Assembly: GCA_037903475.1 (NCBI GenBank)
Contig: JBAJFG010000034.1
Location: 310,001 to 374,000 of the forward strand
Length of the DNA stretch: 64,000 bases
Direction: 5' to 3'
Source of the DNA: Ancylostoma caninum
Lineage: Eukaryota; Nematoda; Chromadorea; Rhabditida; Ancylostomatidae
Shown here: positions 1-9,862 of the stretch, in pieces
Layout: every line of letters begins with the position of its first letter
Position numbering within the stretch: the first letter of the stretch is position 1
The notes under the pieces: model-generated
Seen by the model: the letters and a program-made list of their open reading frames with translations, nothing else
Told to the model about the DNA's origin: nothing
Database searches by the model: none
Program-made: the position numbers and the translations under genes

Positions 1-35
1 TGAGGCAAGTCCAGAAAAATGAAATAGCTACTCAC

Positions 36-2291
36 TTGCAATTGGTAACGTCCGACATCACAGCCTCCGCAGGCTTTGTATCGACCTGATCCTGATTTTC
101 GGGAGTGGATTTCTCCGTAGGACCATTTTCTTTACGCTTTCGTCCACGTCCACGGCCCACGGTGCTGCTGTCGGATTTCGCTGCAGGATCACTTTCCTTA
201 CGCTTTCGTCCACGTCCACGGCCCTTGGTGCTGGCGTTGGACTTCGCCACAGGATCACTTTCCTTACGCTTTCGTCCACGTCCGCGGCCCACGGTGCCGG
301 TGTTGCTCGCTGCACGCTTCGATTTCTTCACTCTTTGCTTTCTGAGCTTTGCATCCTAAGAAGTTTTCAGGATGAGAAACATTTCATCGTGACCGAAACT
401 CAAGGGATATTTCGGGTATCTACAGGAAGCTCCAAATGTGCGTAGTCAAGAGGGGCGTGGCCACGGTGCGGCTCCTTGATCAGACACAGGCGCTCTCTAT
501 GCTGCCTCTGACTTCTCTGACTCTGCAGACAACCGGTGACAGCATGCAGAGCGTCTGTGTCTCTGCCTAAAGCCGCGTCGTGGCCACGCCCCTCTTGACT
601 GTGAACATTTGGAGCTTCCTGTACATAAACAGGGATAAATAAAAAAAATTTCAGGTGAGAACAAAAATTTGATGGATTAGACACTTACATCAAAATAGCA
701 GAATTCCTCCTCGTCACCCCCTTCCTTCCCTTTTGGTGGCTCCGACTTTTCCTGCGGATTTGCAGACACGATCGTGTCAGCGTCCACAATCTTCAGCAGA
801 GCATTCATGAGTGTTGGCAGCTTGGAATAGCAGCGAGGTGGATTGGCAAGGATCGAGCACAGCCTGAAGAATATTTGACTACTATCCTTAGCACTTTTAC
901 CTATGGTTCTTAAAAAGCTCAAAATCTGGATGGAAGTACTAAGGATATTCGGAAAAGGACACCATTGCATGGAGGAATAAGCCACTTTTTTTGCTATCAT
1001 CGCATCAGCCACTGACAAAAACTAAGTTTTTCAGTTTCGAGATGTTCCAGGATTGTGAATGACGGGACCAAGCCAATCAAACCCGTACATAAATAGGTAA
1101 TGTCAGAAGCACTATTATCGCGGATTCACTAGTCAGGAATGCAATCGCTCCAACAGGTTCCTCTCTCACTATTTAATAACGCTGCGTGAAATAACATATA
1201 GGAAAATCACTACACCTATTTAAACCTCCACCACAACCCCTTACCGAAAAATGAAAAGTTCAGACCGGTTAGCAAACGGTCTTACCGTAAAAGTGCGGGC
1301 GTAAGGTAAAATGTGCTCCACATACGTATAACTTTACCGAAGCCATTCATAAGGTCATCAGGGTCTACATATAAAATGTCGAGCCACCTATCAATGCCGA
1401 TTTTTACTTTGCAGAGGGTAGTATAGATCCCCTACACTTGGAGGTTACGGTAAGACTGTTTGCTAACCGGTCTGAACTTCTTATCTCTCTACCGCCTACA
1501 TCACACCTCAGCCAGTGAAACCTAGGTTCTTGGTCTGATATACCATTATATTTTTCTCCCATTTCAGAATAAAAATGTTCACAGCTTGCCGCAACCTAAT
1601 AAAAAAATGTCAAGTCCTTCTTTCACGAGGTATTTGTTCCGGATTTTTCTCACGGTTCCTGCATGAAGACCTTCGTTAAATGAGCATATTTGGATCCTGA
1701 CACGACACTGGATGATGACGTCAGGAGTTTTTCCTCTAATTCCGACCCACTATCAAAAGGGAAGCACTTCACTTCGCAAAGAAGCGAATTACGTGAAAGG
1801 AAACCACGATGGGGTGGATTTGGAGCACCTGTGATGGTACAATCAAGAGGGCGACAGCCAGTAGCGGTCTTCCGGGACAGCCTCATCTCTCGGAATACGG
1901 TCAATTTTCTCGGAAAAGGGTAACAACAGAATCCGACGCACCTGCGGAAAGAAACCGGGAAGTCAACGAAATCCTTCACTTTGTTATACACCATTTGATA
2001 GCAGTGCTCGATATCGACTGCCTCAGACTTCTCTTTGGAATCCTCGTCCTTTTCGTGAACACGAATCTTTTCATGCATCGCTGTCTAAATTTAAGCCATA
2101 TGTATTGGAAAAGGGAGCTAGGAAAGAGACATCACCTCAAAGTACTTCAGAAGAGCCGGCTGCACTTCAGTCCAAGGAATTGAGGACTTGCCGTTCTCCG
2201 CCACTTGCGCCATGAAGTCAACCAACCAGTCGGTTGGAAGCGCTTCTTCAGCAGGAGCCGTCAATTTCATATCACCAGCCTCGTCACTCAT
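36..2291 (-). CDS. PPP4R2-like protein phosphatase 4 regulatory subunit with AT-hook tail (3' end partial)
   Basis: Probable regulatory subunit 2 of protein phosphatase 4 (PPP4R2 family, called ppfr-2 in C. elegans), which with the catalytic subunit acts in the nucleus and at centrosomes. Exons on the minus strand are 2136-2291, 1992-2084, 1856-1941, 689-863 and 36-355, and their phases agree. Residues 33-40 (NGKSSIPW) match the conserved GE..IPW stretch of the family. Residues near 113-125 (LCSILANPPRCY) match its RLCELL..P...Y core. The tail (from about residue 171) carries three GRGRGRKRK AT-hooks at about 193, 215 and 237. The start is chosen because an acceptor TTAG (2306-2303) sits 11 bases before the ATG, fitting trans-splicing. 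Weak point: the exon 3 donor (GTCGCC at 1855) is poor, although phase and homology support it. The last exon either stops at 34-32 or splices at a strong GTGAGT donor (35-30), so the gene probably continues off the window. A 203-bp and a 224-bp MITE lie in its introns. Confidence 0.68.
114..311 (-). repeat. 66-bp coding minisatellite encoding AT-hooks
   Basis: Three near-identical units with a 66-bp period: the core TTACGCTTTCGTCCACG starts at 132, 198 and 264. Each unit encodes 22 residues built as an AT-hook (GRGRGRKRK) followed by an acidic or serine-rich linker (ESDPAAKSDSST type). The period is a multiple of three, so copy-number change keeps the frame. AT-hooks bind the minor groove of AT-rich DNA. 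A basic DNA-binding tail is unlike the acidic tails I know from animal PPP4R2. Confidence 0.85.
421..623. mobile_element. 203-bp palindromic MITE, Tc1/mariner type (family 1, copy 1)
   Basis: The ends are perfect inverted repeats (TACAGGAAGCTCCAAATGT and its complement), and the arms stay similar almost to the centre, including GAGGGGCGTGGCCACG. A TA at each edge fits the TA target duplication of Tc1/mariner elements. It lies in the intron between exons 4 and 5 of the PPP4R2-like gene. A second copy in the opposite orientation is at 15516-15717. There is no coding capacity. Confidence 0.9.
1256..1479. mobile_element. 224-bp MITE with about 35-bp terminal inverted repeats (family 2)
   Basis: The left end AAGTTCAGACCGGTTAGC is mirrored at the right end (GCTAACCGGTCTGAACTT). 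The mirrored region continues through GGTCTTACCGTAA, giving about 35 bp with one or two mismatches. The interior of about 150 bp is non-coding. It sits in intron 3 of the PPP4R2-like gene. No second copy is seen in the window. Confidence 0.82.
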
Positions 2292-2309
2292 CTTTTCGTT
2301 ATCTAAGTA

Positions 2310-3374
2310 AGAGGTAAAGTTGTCCGCCTAAGGATTCGAGACACAGGCGGCCACCCGCAAGGGAAAAATGCGACTCACTTGGAAGATTCAATACGACGTC
2401 GCTAGATTGACAACAACACCAGTATGTGAAGATAACTTCACTGGAAAAAAAAGGCAGCAAGACTTTCGAGAATTTTAACCAAAGGATCAAAAATTTTCAC
2501 CAAATGACCATCCACAGCCGACTGTAGCTGTTTTTTTTTCAACAAGGGTGAGGTGAAAGAATATGCATATCCTAGGACTTCGCCCCTTAGAAATGTGCGC
2601 AATTGCCAAAATGGCATCTAAGAGGATCTCTCGTTCCGTGAAATGAATTGTCCAGCTAGTTCAAATTAAGCCCAACTAATCAAAATCCAGTTTTCCAGGA
2701 ATTTCTCACAACTACTCAAATCTCTGGGCATTTGAGAGCACTCGCGTCTATACCACAATCTTTGGTGTATTGCAGACCCTCAGCTATGAACATTTTTGAG
2801 GGTCACATGCTATAAAGCCAAGAAGTACGCCTCGATCTAAACGAGGAACATTTGATACCAGTAATCCACGAGTAAAATTCTTTAACAGGTATATCACACA
2901 AGCGCATGAAACGATAGCGAAGACCAATACTAGAACCAACAGATATTGCCTACAGGCCTTTACATATAGGGTGCCACAACATTTAAAAAAACATGCCGAC
3001 ACATGGAGAGGAAGTAAACGCCTCGCTGCGTACAGTACCTACTAGTAACAATTGACAGCATCAAAAGTCTAACAATACAAAAGTAACATCAGAACAACAA
3101 GTAGCACATGACCATGTATAAGCCTAACAGCACCCATTCCGACAAGTTATCTATAACTCCGACTGTCTATACTCGAGATTCAATTGCTGCACTTGTAGGG
3201 TATGCTCCTCTACATCATCATCGTGAAGTGAGGTTGATATGAAGGATGACTGCCTTTCCTAAGCAAGAGAGAATAGTATACCGTGACAAACACTAGAAAA
3301 TACATGAAATCCTACATGAAATTCTTACCTCTGTTGAAGCGAGCTGTCGCTCCTTCACGTTCCTTCAGAATTCA
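2310..3374. other. Intergenic, no gene seen
   Basis: Sequence upstream of the PPP4R2-like gene, presumably including its promoter. I see only short, non-conserved reading frames and no clear repeat or RNA gene. Confidence 0.5.
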
Positions 3375-3844
3375 CTAGATGGTGGAAGCACTGGTACATT
3401 TGAAGACGATTTCTAAACCTAAACACAAACAAAATTAAGAAGTTTATCGAAAAAGTGTGAACAACGATGCTTACAAAGCGGATGATCGATGCGAGAGCAG
3501 GACTGGCACGAAAGCTGATTGACGCGAATTCGTGCACAGCTTGCACAGCGGTCGCGTCGCGTCTCGGCTGTAGAATGCTGCAAAGATGACAGTATTTCAT
3601 CGAGGTAATAGAAAACTCCTCCTAGGAACATAAGAGTATCATTCAGGATATTCACAACGAATGTTCACCAGTAGTACAAATTTTCTAGGTTACAAGCCAG
3701 GCATCCCAAAGAACTCAATTGTTATGCTACGCTTTTGCTTTCTTGCGGAAAACAAAGAAGGGGCTGCGGATGGACCGAAATTAGAAAGCGTTGACCTACC
3801 TCCTGCAAAAAAGCGTGAACAGCGCTCGCGGCACGGTCGCCCAT
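3375..3844 (-). CDS. Putative PHD-like zinc-finger miniprotein
   Basis: Inferred three-exon gene: 3800-3844, 3475-3577 and 3375-3418 on the minus strand, giving 63 residues. Donors GTAGGT and GTAAGC and acceptors TTTGCAG and TGTTTAG are good, and phases fit. The second junction regenerates a cysteine codon split T|GT. The product has CASC, then CQSC, then HPLC followed by L, the C2-C2-HC spacing typical of the first part of a PHD finger (a histone-tail reader). The final cysteine pair is not clear, so the finger is incomplete or truncated. The middle exon is also open upstream to about 3640, so a longer form is possible. A candidate leader acceptor (CTCTCAG) lies about 25 bases before the ATG. 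It could also be a gene fragment; the family assignment is tentative. Confidence 0.4.
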
Positions 3845-4527
3845 AGAGTGGTATAGTCGCATCTCCGCTGAGAGTGTATTGTTCAAGGAGCTTGGAGAGG
3901 CCTAAAGAATCGCACCTTATGAAAAGGAAGATTGGAAAGACATTGGAAATTGAAAACCGTACTATTTCACCGCGAAGCGTTAGTATTACAGCGTATCAAA
4001 CAGGAAACAACTTACTACTTGGGCTCACACATAACCATTGGTTTGTGCGTGTCTTGTTGACTGGAGTTTAGCACAAGCACCTACTTCTTAGGATGAGTGA
4101 ACAACTTATAGCTTTACTCGCTGGTAATGAAGGAGTAATTTGGGAAGAGCAATGTATTCCTAAAGAAAATCACCCCACAAAAATGAACCGATACATGCAA
4201 CCAGTGCAGGAGAGGCTACAAAGCATTCATTTGTATAAAAACTTACGGACACGGTATTTGCCTGAATACTGAATGAAGTCACGTGGCGGGACCTCCCAGG
4301 CAGAGCGGTAGACCACGGAGGTATCTAGGATGTCCGCTCAGAGTTCATCTCGAAATGGATTTGTGATTATGCCTAGGTTATAATGGGCAGTAGACCATTC
4401 ATATTCGCTTATTTATTTTTGTGATAAAGAACAGATGGCGGGAATACGAGTTAGTGTGCTATAGCTTTTTTGCTTCATATCATTCCTCGGCATGCAATGG
4501 AATTTACTCGACAATATAATCATCATA
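3845..4527. other. Intergenic, no gene seen
   Basis: A weakly tRNA-like stretch occurs near 4290-4360 (AGGCAGAGCGGTAGACC, then AGAGTTCATCTCG) but no stable acceptor stem is evident. The last part (4413-4527) may include the far end of the mariner copy interrupted at 4528. Confidence 0.4.
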
Positions 4528-5800
4528 TCAGGTTGGTGCGAAATTAATTGCCGCTTTGGGGTATGCACAAATAAACTCTCTTCGGTGGAATTTGAAAAAT
4601 TCTGAGCAACTTGTGTGACCATCTGGAAGGGTTTTTTCCTCCTTTTTCAAATGCTCCTTGAATATTCTGGCTAGCTCTTTCCTGCGGTTCTTTATATAGT
4701 CACTAAAAAATGACGAGTCAAGGTGATTTTCGGGCGATCATAGTTAATGACCTCAAACTTGATTACTCCGGTTCGGAGATGTCCGGTAAATTTGCATTTG
4801 TTTTATCTTAGAAACATCTTCCCAATGGACAGTGAGATAAAGATTCGCGAAGTTTTCTCCCTACGATTTCAAACTCAAACACAACCATGGTCGTGGTCGC
4901 GGAATGTCGCTAGACGATCGGCGTTGAGGGCAGCCGTGGAACCTTAACCGGATCTTATCGTTTGGATGATGAAAGCAGGGATGATCACTCGCTATACTGC
5001 AGCTTCAAGACATCTGACTTCAATCAACAGGGCAAGCAAGGTGCGGATGTGAACACCACACGATCTGGCAGGTGACCAGTGTCTCACAAGCTGTGACACC
5101 TTTCTGCCCTAATTTTTCTTCCTAAAACTACTCACTTCTAGACCATGTAGTTACTGTGAACGAAGCTCAGTTTCTGTACAACAACAAGAATGCAAATGGA
5201 TATGGACAGAGATGATCTCCCACTTCTGAGTTTTCCTTAACCAGATCTTCTCTCTAGGGAGTTGTCATGGGAGTTTGCTGGTGCTGTAAGGGTGTGATCC
5301 GCTGCAACCTTTTCCATCCAAGTCGGTCGTTGACAACAGAGTCCTACTATTGTAATTTCGAGCTGATGTCCGAAAATCTGCGGTAGATGTGGTTGGCAGT
5401 GGTGAGAAGAACCAGGTCTCCTGCACTAGGGTAGCACTATGTCTCTCACATGGAAACTCACCCGGCGAAAACTGGCACAGTAATACATCGAGGCGCTCAC
5501 TCATCCTCCTTTTTTCTCAGACCTTTTCATTATCGAATATCGCTTTTCTGAAGTCCCAGATGCAAATCTGCGACAGCAGCCGACTGCTGATCTAGAGCAT
5601 GCCGAATTCGCCTTCCAAACGTTTTTAGATTTCTGCGACCTCAGTTTTCATTGTAGAGGCATGGCGTTTCCACCATGTCGTTATGGAAGACTTAGCGAAT
5701 TAAATGGGCATTAAAGTGATGAAGAATGTTGTGTTTTAGCCAAGTTATAACACTTTGAACTGAAGTGTTCGTTTCGGCAATTAATTTCGCACCAACCTGA
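4528..5800. mobile_element. Mariner-type element, 1273 bp, no intact transposase (mariner 1)
   Basis: Terminal inverted repeats begin TCAGGTTGGTGCGAAATTAA at the left and mirror this at 5776-5800. They are flanked by TA on both sides (4526-4527 and 5801-5802), as for mariner insertions. The TIR sequence resembles known mariner ends (TTAGGTTGGTGCAAAAGTAA type) and the length is usual for the superfamily. I could not recognise transposase blocks on either strand, so it is decayed or non-autonomous. It abuts the transposase fragment at 5803, apparently inserted into its 3' end. Confidence 0.85.
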
Positions 5801-6450
5801 TAGTTAGCCACTGCGGTATCCCGCTTAATGGGTGGGTCAGCAGTATCCTTCTCCCAGAATTGGGGAGATTGGGAGTCAAAGAAGTCGCTCACCGCCCCTT
5901 CAACATCTTCAATTTTGCCGAATTTTCTCTTAGGTAAGATTGCGTTGAGGAAGCGAAGTAAGTGACAGTCGGAGGGGACAATGTCAGGGGGATAGGGTGG
6001 GTGGGGAACCGTGTCCTAGGCATGCTCCTCCAATTTTTCATGGGTCTCCTTAGCCGTATGGAACCTAGCGTTATCGTAGAGTAAATGGGCGGAAGCTCGT
6101 CTCGACCGAACAGCATCAGCGAGTTTCTGGAGCTGATTGACGTACAGTCCGGTCCGGCAGCCACTGCAAATGGGCGCCGGCGGGCGCCGGCCGCCGCCAC
6201 CCTCCGACGCCCCGGTATTAATGAGCTATAAATCACTCGAGCTTGGGAGAAAACGAAGAAAAATACAATTTTAGTCCATAGTAGACAGGGTAGATAAGCC
6301 TAACCCTATGCTTAAGAATGGGTTTAAGGCTTAGGCTTAGGCTTCACAGGAGGACAGGAGTGGCCCCACCCAACTCCCTTTTCACCTAAATTTCTAAGAT
6401 AAACTACGATAAGTGTAAATGTAAGTATTAGTGTATTTTGCATGGCGTGC

Positions 6451-6524
6451 GCGCATAGCTCAGTGGGTTGAGCGAATGATCCACGTTGGGGTGGTCAGGG
6501 GATCGAATCTTGCCCTGTGCCCCC
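6451..6524 (+). other. tRNA-like module 1 (Pol III box A/B-like)
   Basis: TAGCTCAGTGGGTTGAGC matches the tRNA D-arm and box A. GGGGATCGAATCTTGCCC matches a T-arm and box B at a spacing usual for tRNAs. The acceptor stem is poor and this is a repeat component, so it is read as tRNA-derived, SINE-like, rather than a working tRNA. Equivalent copies are at 41561-41635 (plus) and 26025-26098 (minus). Confidence 0.6.
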
Positions 6525-6595
6525 GTTTTGCAAATACACATGGTATGCTGCCTACGACTGCTGCAGTTATCTAACAAACTTCAACATAAAAAGTA

Positions 6596-6660
6596 GCCCG
6601 GATGGCTCAGTGGTTTGAGTGGCAGATTGCAATCTGTCCCTATCGCTGGTTCCACTCCGT
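6596..6660 (+). other. tRNA-like module 2 (Pol III box A/B-like)
   Basis: GCCCGGATGGCTCAGTGGTT resembles an acceptor plus D-arm. GCAGATTGCAATCTGT forms an anticodon-like stem-loop. GCTGGTTCCACTCC is box B-like. It resembles a degenerate tRNA without a matching 3' acceptor strand. Copies are at 41706-41771 (plus) and 25885-25950 (minus), unusually well conserved compared with flanking sequence. Confidence 0.6.
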
Positions 6661-7560
6661 CGGAGATCCAGAGTTAAGTATCGCAGTGTTTGGGGTTCAC
6701 TGCTTGGAACGTCCCCCGTGATCTCCTTCGGGTAGTCCAGGAAGGCATCCGGCAACGTTTTGCATAAATTTCGAAGATAAACTACGATAAGTGTAAGTGT
6801 AAGTAATAATAATAGTGTAAGTAATAGTGAAAAACCACTTTTTCAAAGTTGAGGGAAACCGGGAGAGAGTAACTCCGCCGTAAAGGACTGCTCCACGAAA
6901 GATAAATGACAGCGGTAGAACTACTTCGCAATGGATATGGAACAATTTATACGGATTTCAATTATTTCTGAGGATCCCGAATTGGATGAGCTTTATTATT
7001 CAGATGGGATAACTGAAGTACTGTGTCCATCTATAGAAGAATAACGGCCATTTTTGTATTCGCGAAGCAGTGTACTATAGCAGAAAATGGAAGAGTTGGC
7101 TTCGCTTATTGTGTATTCAGAAATCTTTCCCCATGAAAATCACAAAAATGAAAAAACGTGAAAGTTGTGAAAATGGTCCCCTGCTTTATAGCCTTAACAT
7201 ATCCACTGCACTCTGTCTACTATGGACTAAAATTGTATTTTTCTTCGCTTTCTCCCAAGCTCGAGTGATTTATAGCTCATTAATACCGGGGCGCCGGAGG
7301 GTGGCGGCGGCCGGCGCCCGCCGGCGCCCATTTGCAGTGGCTGCCGGACCCGACTGTAAATGTTACCGGGTGATGGTGTGCCCTTGCGAGGGCTGGTCGT
7401 AATACACCATTCCTCGCGAATCCCAGAAGCAGCAAGGCAGCCACTTGCTGGGGTGGAGGTACGGTTTGGCGGGTGTTCTCCTCCAGGGAGTCACATGGCA
7501 CCATGCGACTCAGAATCATAAAGGGTCCAACTCTCATCTTCAGCGATCAGGTCTTAGAAA

Positions 7561-7875
7561 CTCCTTTCGGAGCAAGCGGAGAAGGAAAAACTGTTTGTGG
7601 CTCGGAGGTGCTCAAGTGGAATTGACATCATGGTTAAAAATAAGAAAGGCAAGGCGGCTATGTATATACTATTATGGAGAAGTTCCGAGGGTGGTCTACA
7701 ACTATCACATGATAGATCATGGGCATCGATCAATAATCGAAAGTTTTGAAGCTTTCAAAAATTCGGCTCAAACCTAATATTATTTCCCGTCCTGGAGCGG
7801 ATTTCACAATTTTACTAATGGCTCCGAGCTTTTCGCATTGGCTTGCTCATCTGTCGGCTTAACCCTCATTTAGTA
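7561..7875. other. Short spacer between mariner copies
   Basis: May hold the remaining 5' part of mariner 2: CAAACCTAATATT near 7769 is reminiscent of a worn mariner end. No gene seen. Confidence 0.35.
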
Positions 7876-9133
7876 TTTGGTTGGTGCAAAAACAATGCGC
7901 ATTTTCATACCTAATTTCTAGACCCCATAACTCGCTTCAGAATCAAGTAACTCAAAAAAGCTCAAAATCATTGCAATACGCAAATCTCTGGCAATAAGAC
8001 TGGTATTCTAGGACGACCAATCATTTCGAAACTGGCCTTCCAGAATCGACGAACGCCCGTAAGGCAATTTTAATAGTCTTGGAGCATTCAAAGAAATTCT
8101 CCCGGATAAAGTCGTTTAGATGCTCAAGGAAGGGATGCTCCGTAGGGGAGAGACTTGCTGATTATGATATGTGAAGCAGAGCTCCTTAGCCTAGCAGCTG
8201 GAGCCAGTGAAGTGTTAGGTGTGCTACTTATGGCTCGATCGTACTGTGTGGGAAGATGGAATCCATTTTATTGAGCAATGTCGGGCTCATGAAGTAGACT
8301 TTGCAGTACTTTTCAGAACTATCTCAGAAGTACTTCTCGAAAGAAGGAGAATCCATGAGCTGTAATGATAGACACCCACAAAATCACTGTGGCCTTCATT
8401 TGGTGCACATTCGCTTCATGGCAGTGTACCTTCCTCGTCCAGCTGTTCAGCAAGGCACTTCATGTTCTCGCACAGGGTCTGTCCTTCACCATAGATCACA
8501 AGGGGATTGGGAAATGGGCTGCATTTTCTTCAAAATAAAGATGCAAATCAAACCTCTGAATGAGGATCGACCTGGTACTTTTTCAGTTTATCCGGCACCT
8601 ACTCGTCGAGCTTCTTCATCCTCCCATTCTTATCCAACGTAGGAATGGTCTGACAACGATTACCAGCGAGTTCTGCGAAACCATATATGTTGTTTTGAAT
8701 GGGTCCTCATAGACTACTGCCAACCCCATGAAGAGGGCCGCCAACCCCATGAAGACTTATGCGAGGCCTTCCCTATCTTCGAGGCAATACACAGCAGGTC
8801 GAAACATTCAGAAGCAGCTTCGCGACACGCATTCGCTCATACTTCCTTGTGCAAAACTACGGTCGAATTCCCAGCGGTTCCTGCTAAGATGCTGCAAAGT
8901 TTTAGTTCACAGAAGTGAATTTGGCAAAAATCGTGTTTTGCCATCTTTCGTTTCGAAATCAAAAATTCAACAAAGATGTAGATTTCTTTCAATGTAGATA
9001 AGGCGACTGAAAAGATAATAAAATTTGCTACCCAACCATATATAATCTGTCGTACAAGTGATAAGAAAGACCAGAAATTTTCTGCGCCAAAAATGATGAA
9101 AGAAAAACGCGCATTATTTTTGCACCAACCTAA
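7876..9133 (-). mobile_element. Mariner element, 1258 bp, with decayed transposase (mariner 3)
   Basis: TIRs (TTTGGTTGGTGCAAAAACAA at the left; mirrored GCACCAACCTAA at the right) are flanked by TA at 7874-7875 and 9134-9135. On the minus strand near 8690-8550 a mariner transposase block can be read: AELAGNRCQTI, then LDKNGRMKKLDE, a stop, VPDKLKKYQ. This corresponds to the helix-turn-helix to WVPHEL region of the family. Stops and frameshifts elsewhere make it inactive. A 20-bp tandem duplication lies at about 8721-8755. Confidence 0.85.
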
Positions 9134-9135
9134 TA

Positions 9136-9862
9136 TTTCATGTTACGACTGGAGGGCATGGAATAAATAAATATGGGAATATGGTGTAGATGACCGATGA
9201 CGTCGAAAAAGGACAGGAAGAACGTTTTCTACATACTGAATTTTAAAGTTCTACTGTTTCACTGGTTGTTATCGGTGGGCGCTAACTTGTGTGCTGTTTT
9301 ACGTCTTCCTTAAGAAGCGTAGTAAATAGAATAGAATGAAAGGAGATGATTCAAAAATGTAAAAATATTAATCGGGGAGTGGATCGTCATCCGTGAAAAA
9401 AAAAACCTTGCTTTTTCCTAGAATTAATAAAAAGCAGTTTTGTAGCCGTGTACTTCATGAAAAGCTGGTTGTCTGCAACCTCGATGACACATGTTTACTA
9501 TTTACAGCCTCGTCTACGTACCAGTTACGTAAATACCACTAATGATGAGTGTATGAACGTAACGTAGATTCTTCTGAGCTGGTCTCAGTACCACCATGAG
9601 TTTTCTGGAAGAAAAGCTGGCTCCCGCAGCGCCGAAGACATCCAGGATACGGTAATCCGCGAATTTCGAGCGGATAAGTTGCGGCTGCGGACCACCGCTA
9701 ACAAAGTGTCGACGAGTCTCTAGCAGTTCGACGTTTCTGTTTAAAGGTATGATGTAATCCTTGCATTTCTTGGATCTATGAGAGTTTTCATGTTCGCTTC
9801 TTCATTTTGTTTTATATCTACAATGCAAAACAAGGCCGAAACAAGGACATGTTATTTTAGAG
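9136..9862. other. Spacer and possible 5' region of the next gene
   Basis: Holds no recognised gene. A short open stretch starts at 9596 (ATGAGTTTTCTGGAAG) and reaches a donor-like GGTAATC at 9651 with an in-frame stop. Its phase does not fit the 9863 exon, so if transcribed it would be leader or an upstream reading frame. Confidence 0.35.

Larger units (their letters stand above)
6145..7356. mobile_element. Composite TIR element with telomere-like hairpin and two tRNA-like modules (copy A)
   Basis: 1212 bp flanked by TA (6143-6144 and 7357-7358). TIRs of about 145 bp begin CAGTCCGGTCCGGCAGCC and end with the complement (7212-7356); the outer part is very GC-rich (GGGCGCCGGCGGGCGCCGG). Inside the left TIR is a hairpin with two TTAGGC units (6331-6342) opposed by GCCTAA (6298-6303). 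Two tRNA-like modules follow (6451-6524 and 6596-6660), then about 400 bp with no convincing gene. The ends and TA target suggest mobilisation by a Tc1/mariner transposase. It is inserted in the mariner 2 transposase pseudogene. Copy C is at 41259 and a core-only copy B at 25409. Confidence 0.9.
5803..7560 (-). pseudogene. Decayed mariner transposase interrupted by the composite element (mariner 2)
   Basis: Read on the minus strand and skipping 6145-7356, the sequence carries typical mariner transposase blocks in order. These are a DES(E)W..Y-like block near 7530, GMVYYDQPSQGHTIT near 7400-7360, YVNQLQKLADAVRSRR near 6140-6090, YDNARFHTAKETHEKLEE (a DNARPH-type catalytic aspartate) near 6080-6030, and PYPPDIVPSDCHLLRFL near 5995-5950. 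There is at least one frameshift (near 7362) and one stop. The N-terminal DNA-binding half is missing or unrecognisable. It is dead, and it hosts two later insertions. Confidence 0.88.

Noticed and set aside
3661..3846. Plus-strand frame ending AKKREQRSRHGRP
   Set aside because: It is antisense to the inferred first exon of the minus-strand zinc-finger gene and lacks splice context.
4287..4360. tRNA-like stretch
   Set aside because: Box A/B resemblance is weak and no acceptor stem forms.
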